Of a DNA stretch of 60,560 nt, positions 20,701 to 31,600 are shown in pieces; position 1 is the stretch's first letter, and each line of letters begins with the position of its first letter. Source of the stretch: Bacteroidales bacterium UBA1189 (GTDB lineage Bacteria > Bacteroidota > Bacteroidia > Bacteroidales > Bacteroidaceae). Made by a program: the position numbers and the translations under genes. The stretch lies in NCBI GenBank assembly GCA_002309805.1, contig DBYJ01000031.1, forward strand, positions 1 to 60,560, read 5' to 3'. Below the pieces are notes generated by a model, which was not told the DNA's origin, did no database searches, and saw nothing but the letters and a program-made list of their open reading frames with translations.

Positions 20701-20998
20701 GAAGGTACGCATACCCGGACGCACACAGAACCGATTCTTCATCGTTAGGGGAGAGAACCTTCAAGAGGCCATTGACGAAAGCAACCTACAGATTTTCGCT
20801 AACGATGGCAGCATTACCATTACCTCCGCTACAAACCAGCCCATCACGGATGTATGTGTCTATGATGCAGGTGGGCGACAGGTTTACGCGGCAACACCCA
20901 ACCGCGCCGAGCACCACTTCAGCATTTCAGGGGGCACCTATGTGGTAAGAGCAAAGACAGACTCTACACAACAAACGAAGAAGATTCTCAATTACTAG
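14789..20998 (+). CDS. Giant secreted surface protein A (2069 aa), T9SS-like C-terminus
   Basis: A standard signal peptide (residues 1-32, ending VEAQT) and no lipobox imply secretion through the periplasm. Around residue 650, STSGGDYFLDDVWVYA resembles the end strand of jelly-roll carbohydrate-binding-like domains in Bacteroidetes surface proteins. Around 1285, WSGGANNTDWSNDDNW is the W-N-x-NW element frequent in T9SS cargo. The last 70 residues (ITDVCVYDAGGRQVY, then GGTYVVRAKTDS and KKILNY) look like a type A T9SS sorting domain, although the usual PNP is replaced by AND. The whole length aligns with the last two thirds of giant protein B. P. gingivalis Mfa5, a large T9SS-exported tip protein encoded in the mfa cluster, is the nearest functional analogue I know, but I see no von Willebrand A motif. 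An adhesin role is inferred. Confidence 0.75.
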   Translation: MMKTKYYSNSLFHRIAILLLAGVAVYSKVEAQTFNSANYIKNTQSLKVVHKQSFLADRADAMTVSFPQEFLQKNEGWKTNEYGKQVQNTSDYYTTRYVKKGTWAPLFLTTKQNTATSDHKYYQRWYYYDANGNELPLPEEYYAPEFKAYVYSNGLVMGERLYNNDTGRNLSNGTEPVSTSLLCRLPQNMESLEIGGDISRYSDMSYAQNGTTAQASGNLTEPSLTIRHHFKLIDANVMARQLTSKTYGGDEWLEEHTIHFPNKTIGLRDDHVSLNLELQDYWFYRGGVEAEGNLQNISESQYITYEFYYPDGTNLGFGGIDLIPAPTSDRTNSYSNITNTTFLRRRMVKFSYPTGGQVPAGSKMEIRVYAREGTAANARKYNLARFTLFFDGDSEVLPWMDIVGPNADPDLNKKRSPQGLHTISGNNPVAHIDFDYPKNQSFKNPPKGQTKYHGNGGAAANTAFPQSSALPLSYKHTSYGYAPFAVDNVYNWCVWGEYGIGKESGQALKVYPVSRKTGVVLDANLESGFLYIDASDLPGTVGSVPFQGTFCMGTKMMCSGWMTSITDNKFSNNMPGSVILKVIGTKPNGEEVEIYAFCPGQIGRYYRKYNDAPGTLTDSSGEYCWQQFYFEFILKDPCVSYELRIENNCESTSGGDYFLDDVWVYAKLPSVGPEMTTPLCGGDLEVVQLETDFDALLTSTGTPEAETQEEAEAGYLSFVYLDWDNFLLKFKEGLADMGINVTAHELQENINTGIYDWDDYRTIYHTAFSESMLRDTLENKVIFGNFQWSSFYNDHPEFSFAEMALDTQHTVYRMTDNGKRRLFFNGYMGAFKWDFYHNYALLTTVRDTPMTEGEIGTIDFYDIYYNVLNECSNRSILWFAPKIEILGTIGGISIDDLEFCSYTTQTFAMELAGYTRTDGYEDEDGVHHPGDYVLMHDVYFDWWMGLPKSEENPDGVPATVENYRQQYITYMEDGVEKRLYLYDAVRCFRFMNPDITDINSPNIRLGQNPLYQNIPAFTQRMLDYLRSLASPADGSKPQLFIHTQIVDIQINDDNIFTETYLGEPIQYVKFVAIPIETNIDQGVTKFVYICAEPQPFKVKVGEHAPHMEVGFSEKHYPSNLGTLSIRISKSQFEKLVDHEDGKGFSELHIPLRSIDVVIPQSVGVINSNSDNLKYVRIANSTDALMQQYIMDNIIFDENNSWPPVCGVVDYLVAKQDNYWPTPSNYAYPNEQRMLKIHFNKDFQVREGYSYTLRYYYVEDLNQGFSIACNGNADIIIKIVPDYEVWSGGANNTDWSNDDNWRRADYDELYAGNGSHLKNTYLPNGKEGDDPETTNYVTATDRERMQGFAPLYCTNILMMTDERKAAALLYDDGAEMENQLDDEGQPMVDENDNPIMVPTGFPALRNTSSPLIRYDFQAHEWDRTTMSVEGSGVGPNFRANGDMVTELYSTNVCDSIAFQSETELVNAHLLDYKKAWVEFALPKNKWHLVSSPLQGTISGEWYAPTWSGRQETTYFEPINFDVTDHIAMTGISGAYPAGLDYDRFAPAVYQRQWDKAKAVLYERGAVWSADDADQYHNLGEEQEGDWSGSGQGYTWDSSNADEYLNRLVYKPFGLSKVNVAVRGSWSGAHNDHTVPYDNGGFSVMPINNLKTFNDESIKTVFRMPKDDQYYDIWDWTKGYVIERRVRVYINDGRPMLDGATAANTITLNNRGRLRSDFFANDIDPENPKEYSVTLKNEGEGSMGYFLAGNPFICGLDMQKFFAKNADVVYPYYLVMKDCDIDPKDSSLNPNGAEWKWTDMNFAYNEGSGNTVVPPRYAFFLKKKGEENLNQLTLKFTADMMVHSPRTTTTTEDPDPQGGGAPGLRIKAERDGDISEALVMISHDASNKFLPEEDLETFVVSDISSSIPVIYTLTGRLATSINRIHDFRVLPIGIESNSNKLAIVTFDGVESLGDDLMIYDAKTEELLPLQSGTKVRIPGRTQNRFFIVRGENLQEAIDESNLQIFANDGSITITSATNQPITDVCVYDAGGRQVYAATPNRAEHHFSISGGTYVVRAKTDSTQQTKKILNY

Positions 20999-21020
20999 AC
21001 ACATTGTAGCATTTGGCGCT

Positions 21021-22619
21021 ATGAAAAGAAACATTACCATATACTATCTGCTCGCACTCGCCATTGCATTGGGGTTGGGCGCTTGTAGCGAACCAACCGA
21101 TTCGATTCCTGCCGGTATGGGGCAGGTAGAGATTTACCTCACAGCGCCCTACCATAAGGCCACCCGCGCCTCTGGCGAATGGCTTGATCCCGACCCTGAA
21201 CGTCCAGAAGAGTTGATTTATGATTATTGGGTGGTTTTCGTAAACGATAACAGTAACAGCGACAACTATAAAAAAGTCGAGGAGATTGCCCGTGGTACTG
21301 CTGGTGGTGCGGAAGAGCACTCATTCCGTTTCTTTCTTCCCCCAGGAAACTACCGTGCCTATGCTTTCGCAAACCTTCAAGGAACCATATACACTTCTAC
21401 CACAGCCTCTCTACAATTGTCGACTTCTTTAGTTAAAGTATATACGCCAAAAGAAGCGACAGAAGATGACCCTTCCACGTTTGTAATCACTCCTTTAGCT
21501 GCGATTACAAAAGGAGAAACCATGCCTGACTTGACGAACGCAAGACTTGCCACCACCAACGGATGGACGGAAGATATTCCCATGTCAAGCAACATAAACG
21601 GCCAAACCATCACGGTCGTCGAAGCCGAAAACCAATCGTTTGAAATAGAGCTCATCCGCGCCATGGCAAAGATGGAGTTTACCTTCTTCAACAATACACA
21701 ACAGGATATGGACATTGTCGGTTTCGAGATATCCCCATTGGCTAAAGACTATTGGGTCAGCCTTCTCGAACCCGAGACCCCAACGATACTCACAGCATAC
21801 GAAACGACCGCTTATTCGGTGGACGTTCCTCTCTCAACCAGCTCGCCCAATTTACCAACCGATTCGGAGTTAGCAGCCCCAATTTTCTATGTAAACGAGA
21901 CCAATGCCTCTGCCATATCCACCGAGGAACCTAATAAGAACCAGTACTCCATCCGTATTAAAGCAAAGCGATACCTCGCCAGCGGAACGACAGGTGAAGT
22001 AGAATACCGTTATGGCATCACCGTGAACAGCGAGGATGGTGGCTTTGATTATATCCGACGTAACGACTGGATTAAGATTCCTATCCGTTTCAACGACTGG
22101 ACATTCCGTGTGGAGGCACTACCCTTCCCGCCTATTGCCGGTTTCCAGGCACGTGTGCTTTCTGCGGATGCGTTGAGCATCACCTTCAACTCCGGTGGTT
22201 ACATCTTCCTTCGTCCCATGTTCCGCAAAAACGACGATCCCGTAGGCGTCTGGCGCGGCTTCGACGATAGCAACGTCACCTTCGAACTTAAGGGAGAACC
22301 CTACATCGTAAACGGAGTATCAGCTGTGGAACAGGAGGTAACCAGCTCTCAGCCATATGCATGGACAACACCAGCCACGGGTGTGGCAGAGTCCCTTACC
22401 CCCATAGAATCTGAGAATACGGAAGACCCCATTTACACGGGAATCGTTATGACGGGCGACCTAAATATCTTTGAGCAGCGATTTATTCAGTTAGACTCAG
22501 GCGATATCGTCGGCAAGCTGATTAATGATGACACCAAGAATGGTCAGGTCACCGTCACGATAAAACTAATACTCGATGGCTTTGCCTATCAGTTCAACTA
22601 TAACATCCTTAAGCAATAA
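21021..22619 (+). CDS. Tip-like fimbrial lipoprotein B, paired with giant protein B
   Basis: The product is 532 aa and a close paralogue of the gene at 13168: same start (MKRNITIYYLLALA), lipobox LGLGAC (Cys22), same YHKATRASGEWLDPDP with Arg49-Ala50, and the same PFPPIAGFQARVLS and GGYIFLRPMFR blocks. Differences cluster in the loop at residues about 115-150 and in the stretch near 255-300, where the acidic run of copy A is missing. It begins 22 bp after giant A and ends 18 bp before giant B. Arrangement and similarity point to tandem duplication of a lipoprotein-plus-giant unit followed by divergence. Confidence 0.75.
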   Translation: MKRNITIYYLLALAIALGLGACSEPTDSIPAGMGQVEIYLTAPYHKATRASGEWLDPDPERPEELIYDYWVVFVNDNSNSDNYKKVEEIARGTAGGAEEHSFRFFLPPGNYRAYAFANLQGTIYTSTTASLQLSTSLVKVYTPKEATEDDPSTFVITPLAAITKGETMPDLTNARLATTNGWTEDIPMSSNINGQTITVVEAENQSFEIELIRAMAKMEFTFFNNTQQDMDIVGFEISPLAKDYWVSLLEPETPTILTAYETTAYSVDVPLSTSSPNLPTDSELAAPIFYVNETNASAISTEEPNKNQYSIRIKAKRYLASGTTGEVEYRYGITVNSEDGGFDYIRRNDWIKIPIRFNDWTFRVEALPFPPIAGFQARVLSADALSITFNSGGYIFLRPMFRKNDDPVGVWRGFDDSNVTFELKGEPYIVNGVSAVEQEVTSSQPYAWTTPATGVAESLTPIESENTEDPIYTGIVMTGDLNIFEQRFIQLDSGDIVGKLINDDTKNGQVTVTIKLILDGFAYQFNYNILKQ

Positions 22620-22637
22620 AGAGAAAAGCGCACGACT

Positions 22638-25600
22638 ATGAGCCTACGACTATATTTCCAACATATCCTTCGGACATTGCTATGCATCGGGGCAATGGCC
22701 ACTTTGTTTTGTCAGCAAAGCCATGCCGTTGTTATTGAGGGACAAGAATACTTTTTCATCCAGTTTTTCAACATCGATAATGAAAACGATAGTAGATTTG
22801 TCAGAGCAAACTGGTATAATTGGCCCGACCCCAATGGAGTAGCCTTAGGAACGATGCAACGTAGCAACGAGGATGGGTGGCAGTCGGATCAAGTGGGTTT
22901 TTGGAGATGGGAAGGTGAGAACAATGATTTGCTAGTCAACTACTACTATAACCAACCTGGCGTTGGCAGACGCTATCTTTGCTACAACGAAACAGACAAT
23001 ATATACTTTTTAACGAATAATCCTGATCAGGCCGTGCCGATGGAAACCTTCACCGACGCACACGGTAACCTTAAATTGCGCAGAAAAAACCAGACCGACT
23101 TTGAGATGGGCTTTAGCGCAGCAGTTGACGGAGCTGACATAGTAGATGTCCCATCAAGGAGCGAGTCCAAATATGCCATCGGAACAGCCACCACCTATAC
23201 TGAGGCTCTTTCCTATCATAACGAGACCTTTTCCGAAGCATTCTATATTCGTTTCTCCAGTCGAAACGCATTTACTGTAGGCTCCTATCCTGTTGCCACC
23301 GACAATGGCGTGGATCAACCCTTGACAATGACCATTCGAGGAGCCAACTTGACTGAAGAAGATGCCAGCAACAAGCTTTGGCAGTGGGTTGACGGCAAAT
23401 ATCTGCGTAATCTGCAAGAGCACTATATCTATTTAGACGGCACAGAGTTCAAGACAACAGCCGACAAAAGTCAAGCAACCCGATTCCGAATTTATTATAG
23501 CGACTACGCCCGTCCCAAGTTACGGGTATTAAATGCAGATGGCACCGACCGCGACCTTGTGGCACGCCCCCAAACGGTGGAAGACAATGATTCGAAAAAG
23601 GTCGTTCCAGGATCGCTTATTGTATCGTCTGAAAATCTGAATTCTATGGACGATGAATTGGAACTGGTAGATTACTATCCCACCGTGAATAAGCCTTATT
23701 TCATTAGGTTTGTCAACCAGACTTATGCCGCATTCATTCACGAACTGGGATACCCCGACTCCTATAACGGACATGCCCCAGCACTTTTTGAGAGCCCTGG
23801 AACTACAGTTGGCGGAACAAAAATCAACAACAACAACATGATAGCCTTTACGGCAAACATGAAGAGTATGACCTGGACACTGGAAAGTTCAGACACAGAA
23901 GGTAATTACTACATTAAAAGTGGCAACGACCTGTATATAGGCAACACTTTCCAGTATTCTGCATGGGGGAACAGGAATGTCTATACCGTCAAGCCAACAA
24001 AGGAGGCGACATTCATCATCAGAACAAGGGATGTTGACCATGAACTAGCTCTTACCGATGCAGCCAATCCTACTGGGGTATTCGAGATGGAGAATAGTAG
24101 TTCTCATAAATACGTGTTTAGATCTACCACAAATTTAAACGTCACAAATAATAATTTCAGAAGAGTAGTACTTGACTTTATTCGTAACGATGACCCGTTG
24201 CCACAAGACGTACCCGCGATGGAGGACGGCCATTGGTACAAATTGTCGTTCGGTGGTAGCTTGCCGCAAACCTTGATTAGGGCACACGTCGGTACGGATG
24301 GCTATTATACACTTGAACACGACAAAGGCCGCTATGTTTATTGGAACGGTACGACACTTGCTTATACTACCGATGCCTCACAAGCAGCCAAGTTCGAGAT
24401 ACGTGCCGAGCGTTCGGGCTGGCATCTGGAGCGCGTCACCACTGATTACGTTAACGTAAAAGTAGTGATAGCTGAAGGCAACACGTTTAAAGAGGTTTAT
24501 CAAAACCGCAATGCCGACAACACAAAAGCGGCATCAACCTACTTTACGTTTGAGGAAGATACCTCCATCCCTCTCGATGAAGTCGAAACGCAACGTCCTA
24601 CAATGACTACGGTTTTGAATGAGTCCGAATGGTTTATGCTCTATTTCCACGACACACCCATTTGTGCAAAGAAAGTGACGTATGTAGGCAATGATGGTGG
24701 TGAAAACCGCATCTACACCTTCATGTACGGCGGGAAATACTTGATGTGGAATGGAACTAATGGGTACACCACTACTACAAATGCAGATGAAGCCACACAG
24801 TTTGTTGTTACACGCGAACTGACAGGCTGGCACCTGTCGCGTCTCGTAGGTGATTTCTATGGAGGTGCCACCGTGGCTACAAAAGGCAACGCAGGCAATA
24901 GTTCCTTTAAGGAGGTTCCCGTGTCCATTAGCACCTATTTTGGTGTAGATCTCATTCCTTCGGAACTTGAAGATGGAGAAAAATACGTGTTCTACTTCAA
25001 GAATAATGAACTGCGAGGCATGTACGACGTAGAAATGGAACATGGTGGAGACTGCGATCTAATGAACCTCTACCCTAACTATGGAGGAATGGCCTGGACA
25101 GCGTTGGATCCCGAAATAAGTGGTGATGACTTTTACTATCGCTTTAAGAATGAATACAACCGCTACATTGCCTTTGACACGACCAACAACAAATACTACA
25201 TCACAAGCGATGATACCAAAGCTGCCCATTTCACCATGACAAGCAGCGAATACGGTTACTATCTGTTGCACGAAGGCAAGGTCTTCCTACCTAAGCTGTA
25301 TGGCTCAACAACCGTCCCCAATAGCACCTATTTCATAGAGAAAGAATTCAACAACTTAAGTAACAGTTCTAACGCTGAACTTAACGAAAGGGAGTGGGCC
25401 TCTATCTATTTCCAGAAAGTAACTACCAACGATGCTTGGTACGATGAGGCTACGAAAAACTCCAGGGTAATTCATCGGCCCTCCTATTTTCAGGAACGCG
25501 CCAACGCTTTGGGTGGAGCCTTCCCCCAAGAATTCCTGAAGCCCGGATCTGGTTTGACGAACAAAGCACTATCGGGAGGTGGAAGCGTCGATGTCCAAAA

Positions 25601-28600
25601 TACCCCCGAATACCGGCTGACGCGATATGTCAAGCAGGGCGAATACGTGGGACTGTATATTACAACGAGTAACGGTATGGCAAAAACGCATCATGCTGCC
25701 TATCAGCGTTGGTATCTTTACGACAGCGAAACGCCCTTAGAGCACAAATACCACATGCCCTTCAACAACAACAACTCATTCTACTACCAGAACGGTCTTG
25801 TGATGGGCAATGGACTCATCAACGACGATGGTATTAACCTAAGCAAAAAGACGGCGGCAGACGCCTATGATATGTATGTGGGATTATCGCTCATTGGACG
25901 CCTGCCTACCAACGAGGATAGTGTGACCATTGCCTGCGACTTCAGCTACGAACTCCAGCAAAATATGACCGATATGCGGTTTGAAAATGGCACTGCCACG
26001 AGCATGGGCGAGGCCGGCGACCTGAAGGAGCCCACACTGAGCCTTCGGCAGATATGGAAACTCGTTGACGCCAAGGTGATAGCCGACAAGATTGTGAGCA
26101 AGACGGGCGATGATGACTGGCTTGAAGAACGCACCATCCACTTTCCTAGCCGCACACAAGGGCTGAGTCACGAGTATATCCCTATACAAAACGACCTTGA
26201 GAACTACTGGTTCTATAAGAACTACACTGGCGATCCGACACAACGCATCGATGAGAATCTTGTCTCAATGGCCCAGGTTGACGGCACCAATTTCGATAAG
26301 TACTATAGAATAGTTCTCGAAAAACCCAATAATATAGACATAAACCTTGAAAATGGTGGACATTTTGTCCAATTGTCGAAAGAAACCGACAATGGTATGT
26401 TTATGTCGAACACCAGCCACAAACGTCGACGCCATATTTCCTTCAGCTATCCTTCCACTCGTGAAGTGCCCGCCGGTTCGAAGATAGTCATCAAAGTGTT
26501 TGCCAAAGACGCTGACGGCAATGGGAACGAATATAACGTGGCAAAATTCACCATCATCTTCGATGGTGGTACCGAGACGCTGCCTTACATGGACATTGTG
26601 GGGGATACAAAACGCTCACCCAATGCCTTGATAGGACGCTGCGGCAATCCAAAGGCGCATCTTAACTTTGACTATCCCCGTACCTATGGCTTCACCTCGC
26701 CGTTCCAGACCACGACGGAAGCCATGATGGCTGCCTTGCCATTGGAATACAGTACTACCAACTATGCCTATGCACGGCGAAAAGGCAACATACGTCTTGC
26801 TGCCGGTTGGGGAAGCTCAGGCATAGGTAATACACATTCAGCCACGGCTAGTACAAACAATAACAAGACCTACATTATCCGTAGCATCAATGACTATCTC
26901 AGTGAACAAAATACTGGTATTCCATACCCAAATACAAATACGAATACTACTTACGACCCGGGTTTCTTGTTTGTCGATGCCTCCGATATGCCCGGGCAGG
27001 TGGCCACGGTGTCGTTCGACGGTGACTTCTGCGAAGGGTCGCTGCTGATGTGTTCTGGATGGATGGCTTCGCTGCAAGGTGGCTTTACAATTACTAATGG
27101 TACAATTAACACCTCGCCTGGCAGCGTAATACTAACCGTGATGGGTCGTAAACCCAAAGGTGACGGCACTTACACGGAAGAAGAGGTCTATTCGTTCTGT
27201 CCAGGACAGCTCCCCTACCATGTCCGAAAGGCAGATGGTTCTATCATCTATCCTGATGGCAACAAAGTATTCAGCAATGTCGGTGATTTTATCTGGCAGC
27301 AGTTCTACTTCGAGTTTTACGGCAATGGCTCCGTTGAATACTACTTGAAGATAGACAATAACGCCACGAGTACCGATGGTGGCGACTACGTGCTTGACGA
27401 CATCTGGATTTTCGCCGTGCTCCCTGAATTGGAAACGGGCAGCATGCTACCCCTTTGCGGCGGTGAGCTGGAAATGATTCGTCTGGAGAACAAATATGAG
27501 ACCTTGCTTAACGCGGTCGGTATTAAGGAATTCGATGAAGAAAACGGTGAACCAGAGCAGACTGGTTATCTGAACCTTACTTATATAGATTGGGATAGAT
27601 TTGTCCGCGAATTTAAGGAAAAGGTAGAGGCCATTGATCATACCACATACTCCAAAGAAGAATTCCTTGAAAAGCTGGAGCAGGAATATTTTTCTGACGA
27701 AATATATGAGGAGGATTACAGAAATGTGTTCGATGCTTCGCTGCTGAAAGATGATTTGGATCCCACGAAAGTGGCTTATTCCTGCATCAAGTGGAGTAAC
27801 AAGTTCGACTCTGATTTGCACATACCATACACCTTTGATACTTTTTACAATAACAGCCAAGATCCAGAAAGCAACATCAACAAGGTTTACTATTCGACTG
27901 AGAACGGTGTGCGCAAACTCATTTTCGACGGCAAGATGAACATCAGCACCTTTGAGTATTATCACAATTACCTGCTTCTGGCGGCTTTGAGTTCTGTACC
28001 CTACGATAATACATACGTATCAGATTTTTCTCATTTCTTCGATGTCAGAAGCTCATGCTCTACTCATACAGACCTCTACATGAAACCGTTCATTGAGGTG
28101 GACGGTCATGTAGGCGTTCAGGATTTGAACGAATTATCCCACTGTTTGAATTCCATTGAGACGCTGGCTGTGAACCTGACCGTTTACCGCTACGACGAGA
28201 ATGACGAGAACGCAGTGGATGGGTATGTCGTAGAAACACCAAGTGATATTTATTTTGACTGGTGGGTAGGTACCAAAACGGTGTCGGGCACTGTGAATAA
28301 CTTCTTAGCCCAAGACAACGGAAAACCCCACACCGACCCAGACTATTTCACCTTGCAACACGCCTTAAAATGCCTACGTTACAACTATCCCAACGCATCC
28401 ATTCTAGAGGGACTCGCTGTGCCTGCGACCAACGATGAATACTCAGCATACACGCTCACGGCCGACATTTTACAATACTTAAAAGACCTGGTTACTCCTC
28501 CCGACGGCAGCATGCCACAGCTTTACTTACATAGTCAGACGGTGAATGTGATGCTTGACGAGGAGAACTTTAAGATAGAGGAAGAAGAAGATGGCGATTA

Positions 28601-31600
28601 CATTTACATCTGCGCCATGCCAATTGAGCTAGATATAAACTCTGGACACGAACAATATTATTACTCTTGTTCTGAACCGCAGCCCATCAAGGTAAAGGTT
28701 GAAGGTGTAGCTCCTCATATCGACCTTGGCTTTGCAGATAAGAAATATCCGGATCAACTCGACCTGCTCAGTGTGCGTCTGGCCAAGAGCCAATTCGAAA
28801 TGGTGAATATCCGTAACGCAGAAGATCCTTCCAATCCATCCTGCCTGCACATACCTCTCAGAAATGTAATGTCTCCTTCGGCGAATGCCATTGGTATCAA
28901 GAATGTCGGCATCAGAAATGATGGTGTAAATGGCGATGTTATCCTACTGACAGCTACCACCGACACCGAGATGGAAAGCTACCTTTTGAGTCATTATAAT
29001 GACTACGTAGCTTACAATGAGATGAACGGTGTCAAGGTAGGTACCATCACCTACCTGTATGGCACCAACGGCAATACAGAAGAAAAGCCGTCAGAGACTT
29101 TGGCATTTTATTTCGATGCAGACTTCAAGGTACGTGAAGGCTACTCCTATACACTGAAATTCCCGTTCACAGAACGTTTCGCGGACGATGCAGAGGTGTC
29201 GACACAATGCGATGGCTATGGTGCCTTCATAATAAAGATTGTCCCTGACTATGAGGTATGGACTGAAGGTACAGGTAATATCGACTGGAGCAACGACAAT
29301 AACTGGCGACGCGCCAGTAGAGAGGAACTCTATGCCGACAATGGAACCACGCTGAAGGAAAGCTATCTTGACAACGGCCATGTAAATAATAATGGCCAAA
29401 TTGTTGAGCCAGCTTCAAATGATGACGGCACGCCCCACGTCAACTACATTACGGCCGAAGATCGTCAACGCATGCAGGGCTTTGCGCCGCTCTATTGTAC
29501 CAATATCCTGATGCTGGACAAGGAGACCGCCGATGCTCCGGAGCTTTACGACGACGGCCCCGAGGTAATTAATGGCGAAGAGACAGGATTCCCCGCCTTG
29601 CACACAACGGCGTCACCGATGATTCGCTACGACTTCCAGGGACACGAATGGCCGAACATGAAAGACGAAAATGGCAATCCCATCTTGACAAATAATGAAG
29701 ACAACCCCTACGACGCCAACAAGAAGGTGCGCAAAGCGGGCGATATCGTCACAGAACTATACAGCACCAACCAGTGTGGCGGCATCGTCTTCCAGTCGGA
29801 GACAGAGCTTGTGAATGCTCATCTGCTTAACTACAGCAAGGCTTGGGTGGAAATAGCATTACCCAACGACAAATGGCACCTCGTCAGTTCGCCCCTGCAG
29901 GGAACCATTTCTGGTGAGATGTACGCTCCGACATGGAGTGGACAGCAGGAGACCACCTACTTTGAGCCCATTAATTTTGACGATGCTTCCATCCCCATGA
30001 AAACCATCAATGGTGTTTCATACCCCGATGGGCGTAAATACGACCGTTTTGCTCCGGCTGTCTATCAGCGTCAGTGGGATAAGGCAAGGGCCGTACTTTA
30101 TGAGCGCGGTGCCGCGTGGAGTGTCGATGATGCCGACCAAGCCGCAGAAAACGACCATTCTGAGGGAGGTCAATGGTCGGGAGATGGTCAAGGATATAGT
30201 TGGACGAACAATAGTGACGAATATCTGAACCGCTTGGTCTATAAACCTTTTGATGTCAGTAAAGTTAATGTGGCTGTTCGCGGCTCGTGGAGTGGCGCAC
30301 ACAACGACCATACCGTACCTTACGATAACGGTGGTTTCAGCGTAATGTCTATCAACAACCTAAAGGAACATAACAGCAATACGGAAACCATCATTCGCTT
30401 GCCCAAGGATGACCAGTACTACGATATTTGGGATTGGGGAAAAGATTATAAAATTCAAAGACGTGTACGTGTTTATATTGACGATGGTCGTGAGTGGCCC
30501 GAGAACTTGGGAGAGTTAGTTCAAGATGCCATGGGAAACTATCCAGGTTTAACCGATCCCGACGCCTACATGCCGAATGAAACGAACGTAATAACACTGG
30601 AGAACCGTGGTCGTCTGCGCTCCGACGTCTTTGCTTCTGATTTGGAAGCAGAGTATGCAGTGACCTTGAAGAACGAAGGAAAGGGCAGCATGGGCTACTT
30701 CCTTGCCAGCAACCCCTTCATCTGTGGTCTTGACATGGAGAAATTCTTTGTAGAGAATGCTGATTCCGTGTATCCCTATTATCTGGTAATGAAGGGTAGC
30801 AACATTGATCCACAAATGCCTGAATTGAATCCAACAGATTGGAAGTGGACGGATATGACCTATGCCGGTCAAACTGATGGCACGAACTTTGTGGGAAATG
30901 CTGTCGTTCCTCCGCGTTATGCATTCTTCCTTAAGAAAAAAGATAATGCGGCTGTGGATATGAGCACGTTGACTCTTAAATACACCGCCGACATGATGGT
31001 GAGCACGCCCAAAACTACGGAGAATCATCAAGGCGGTGGTGCTCCCAACCTCCGCATCAGGGCTGAACGCGATGGCAACACCAGCGAGGCTACGGTGATG
31101 CTTAGTCCCGATGCCAGCAATAGTTTCCTTCCCGAAGAAGACCTTGAAACTTTCGTCGTGAGCGACATCAGTTCGAAGATTCCCGTCATCTACACGCTGA
31201 CAGGCTGTATGGCCACAAGCATTAACCGCATCCACGACTTCATGGTGCTGCCCATCGGTATTGAGAGCAACAGCGATGAACTGGTGAATGTAACCTTTGA
31301 GGGTGTGGAGAATTTGGGCGATAGCCTGATGCTCTACGATGCTCAAACAGATGAGTTGCTTCCTCTGCAATCGGGAATGAAAACACGTATGCCGGGTCGT
31401 ACGCAGAACCGCTTCTATATTGTAAAGGAAGCGAATCTGCAGGAAGCTATTGAGGAGAGCAATTTGCGAATCTATGCCAGCGATGGCAAGATTACGGTTG
31501 TCTCTTCTACGAACCAACCCATTACGGAAGTTCGAGTCTTTGATGCCGGCGGACGACAGGTCTACGAAGCGACACCTAATCGCGCCAAGTACCGTTTCAG

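Noticed and set aside
30549..31517. A 322-codon minus-strand open frame within giant protein B
   Set aside because: It is antisense to the well-conserved C-terminal part shared with giant A, and the corresponding antisense frame in giant A is not conserved in extent.
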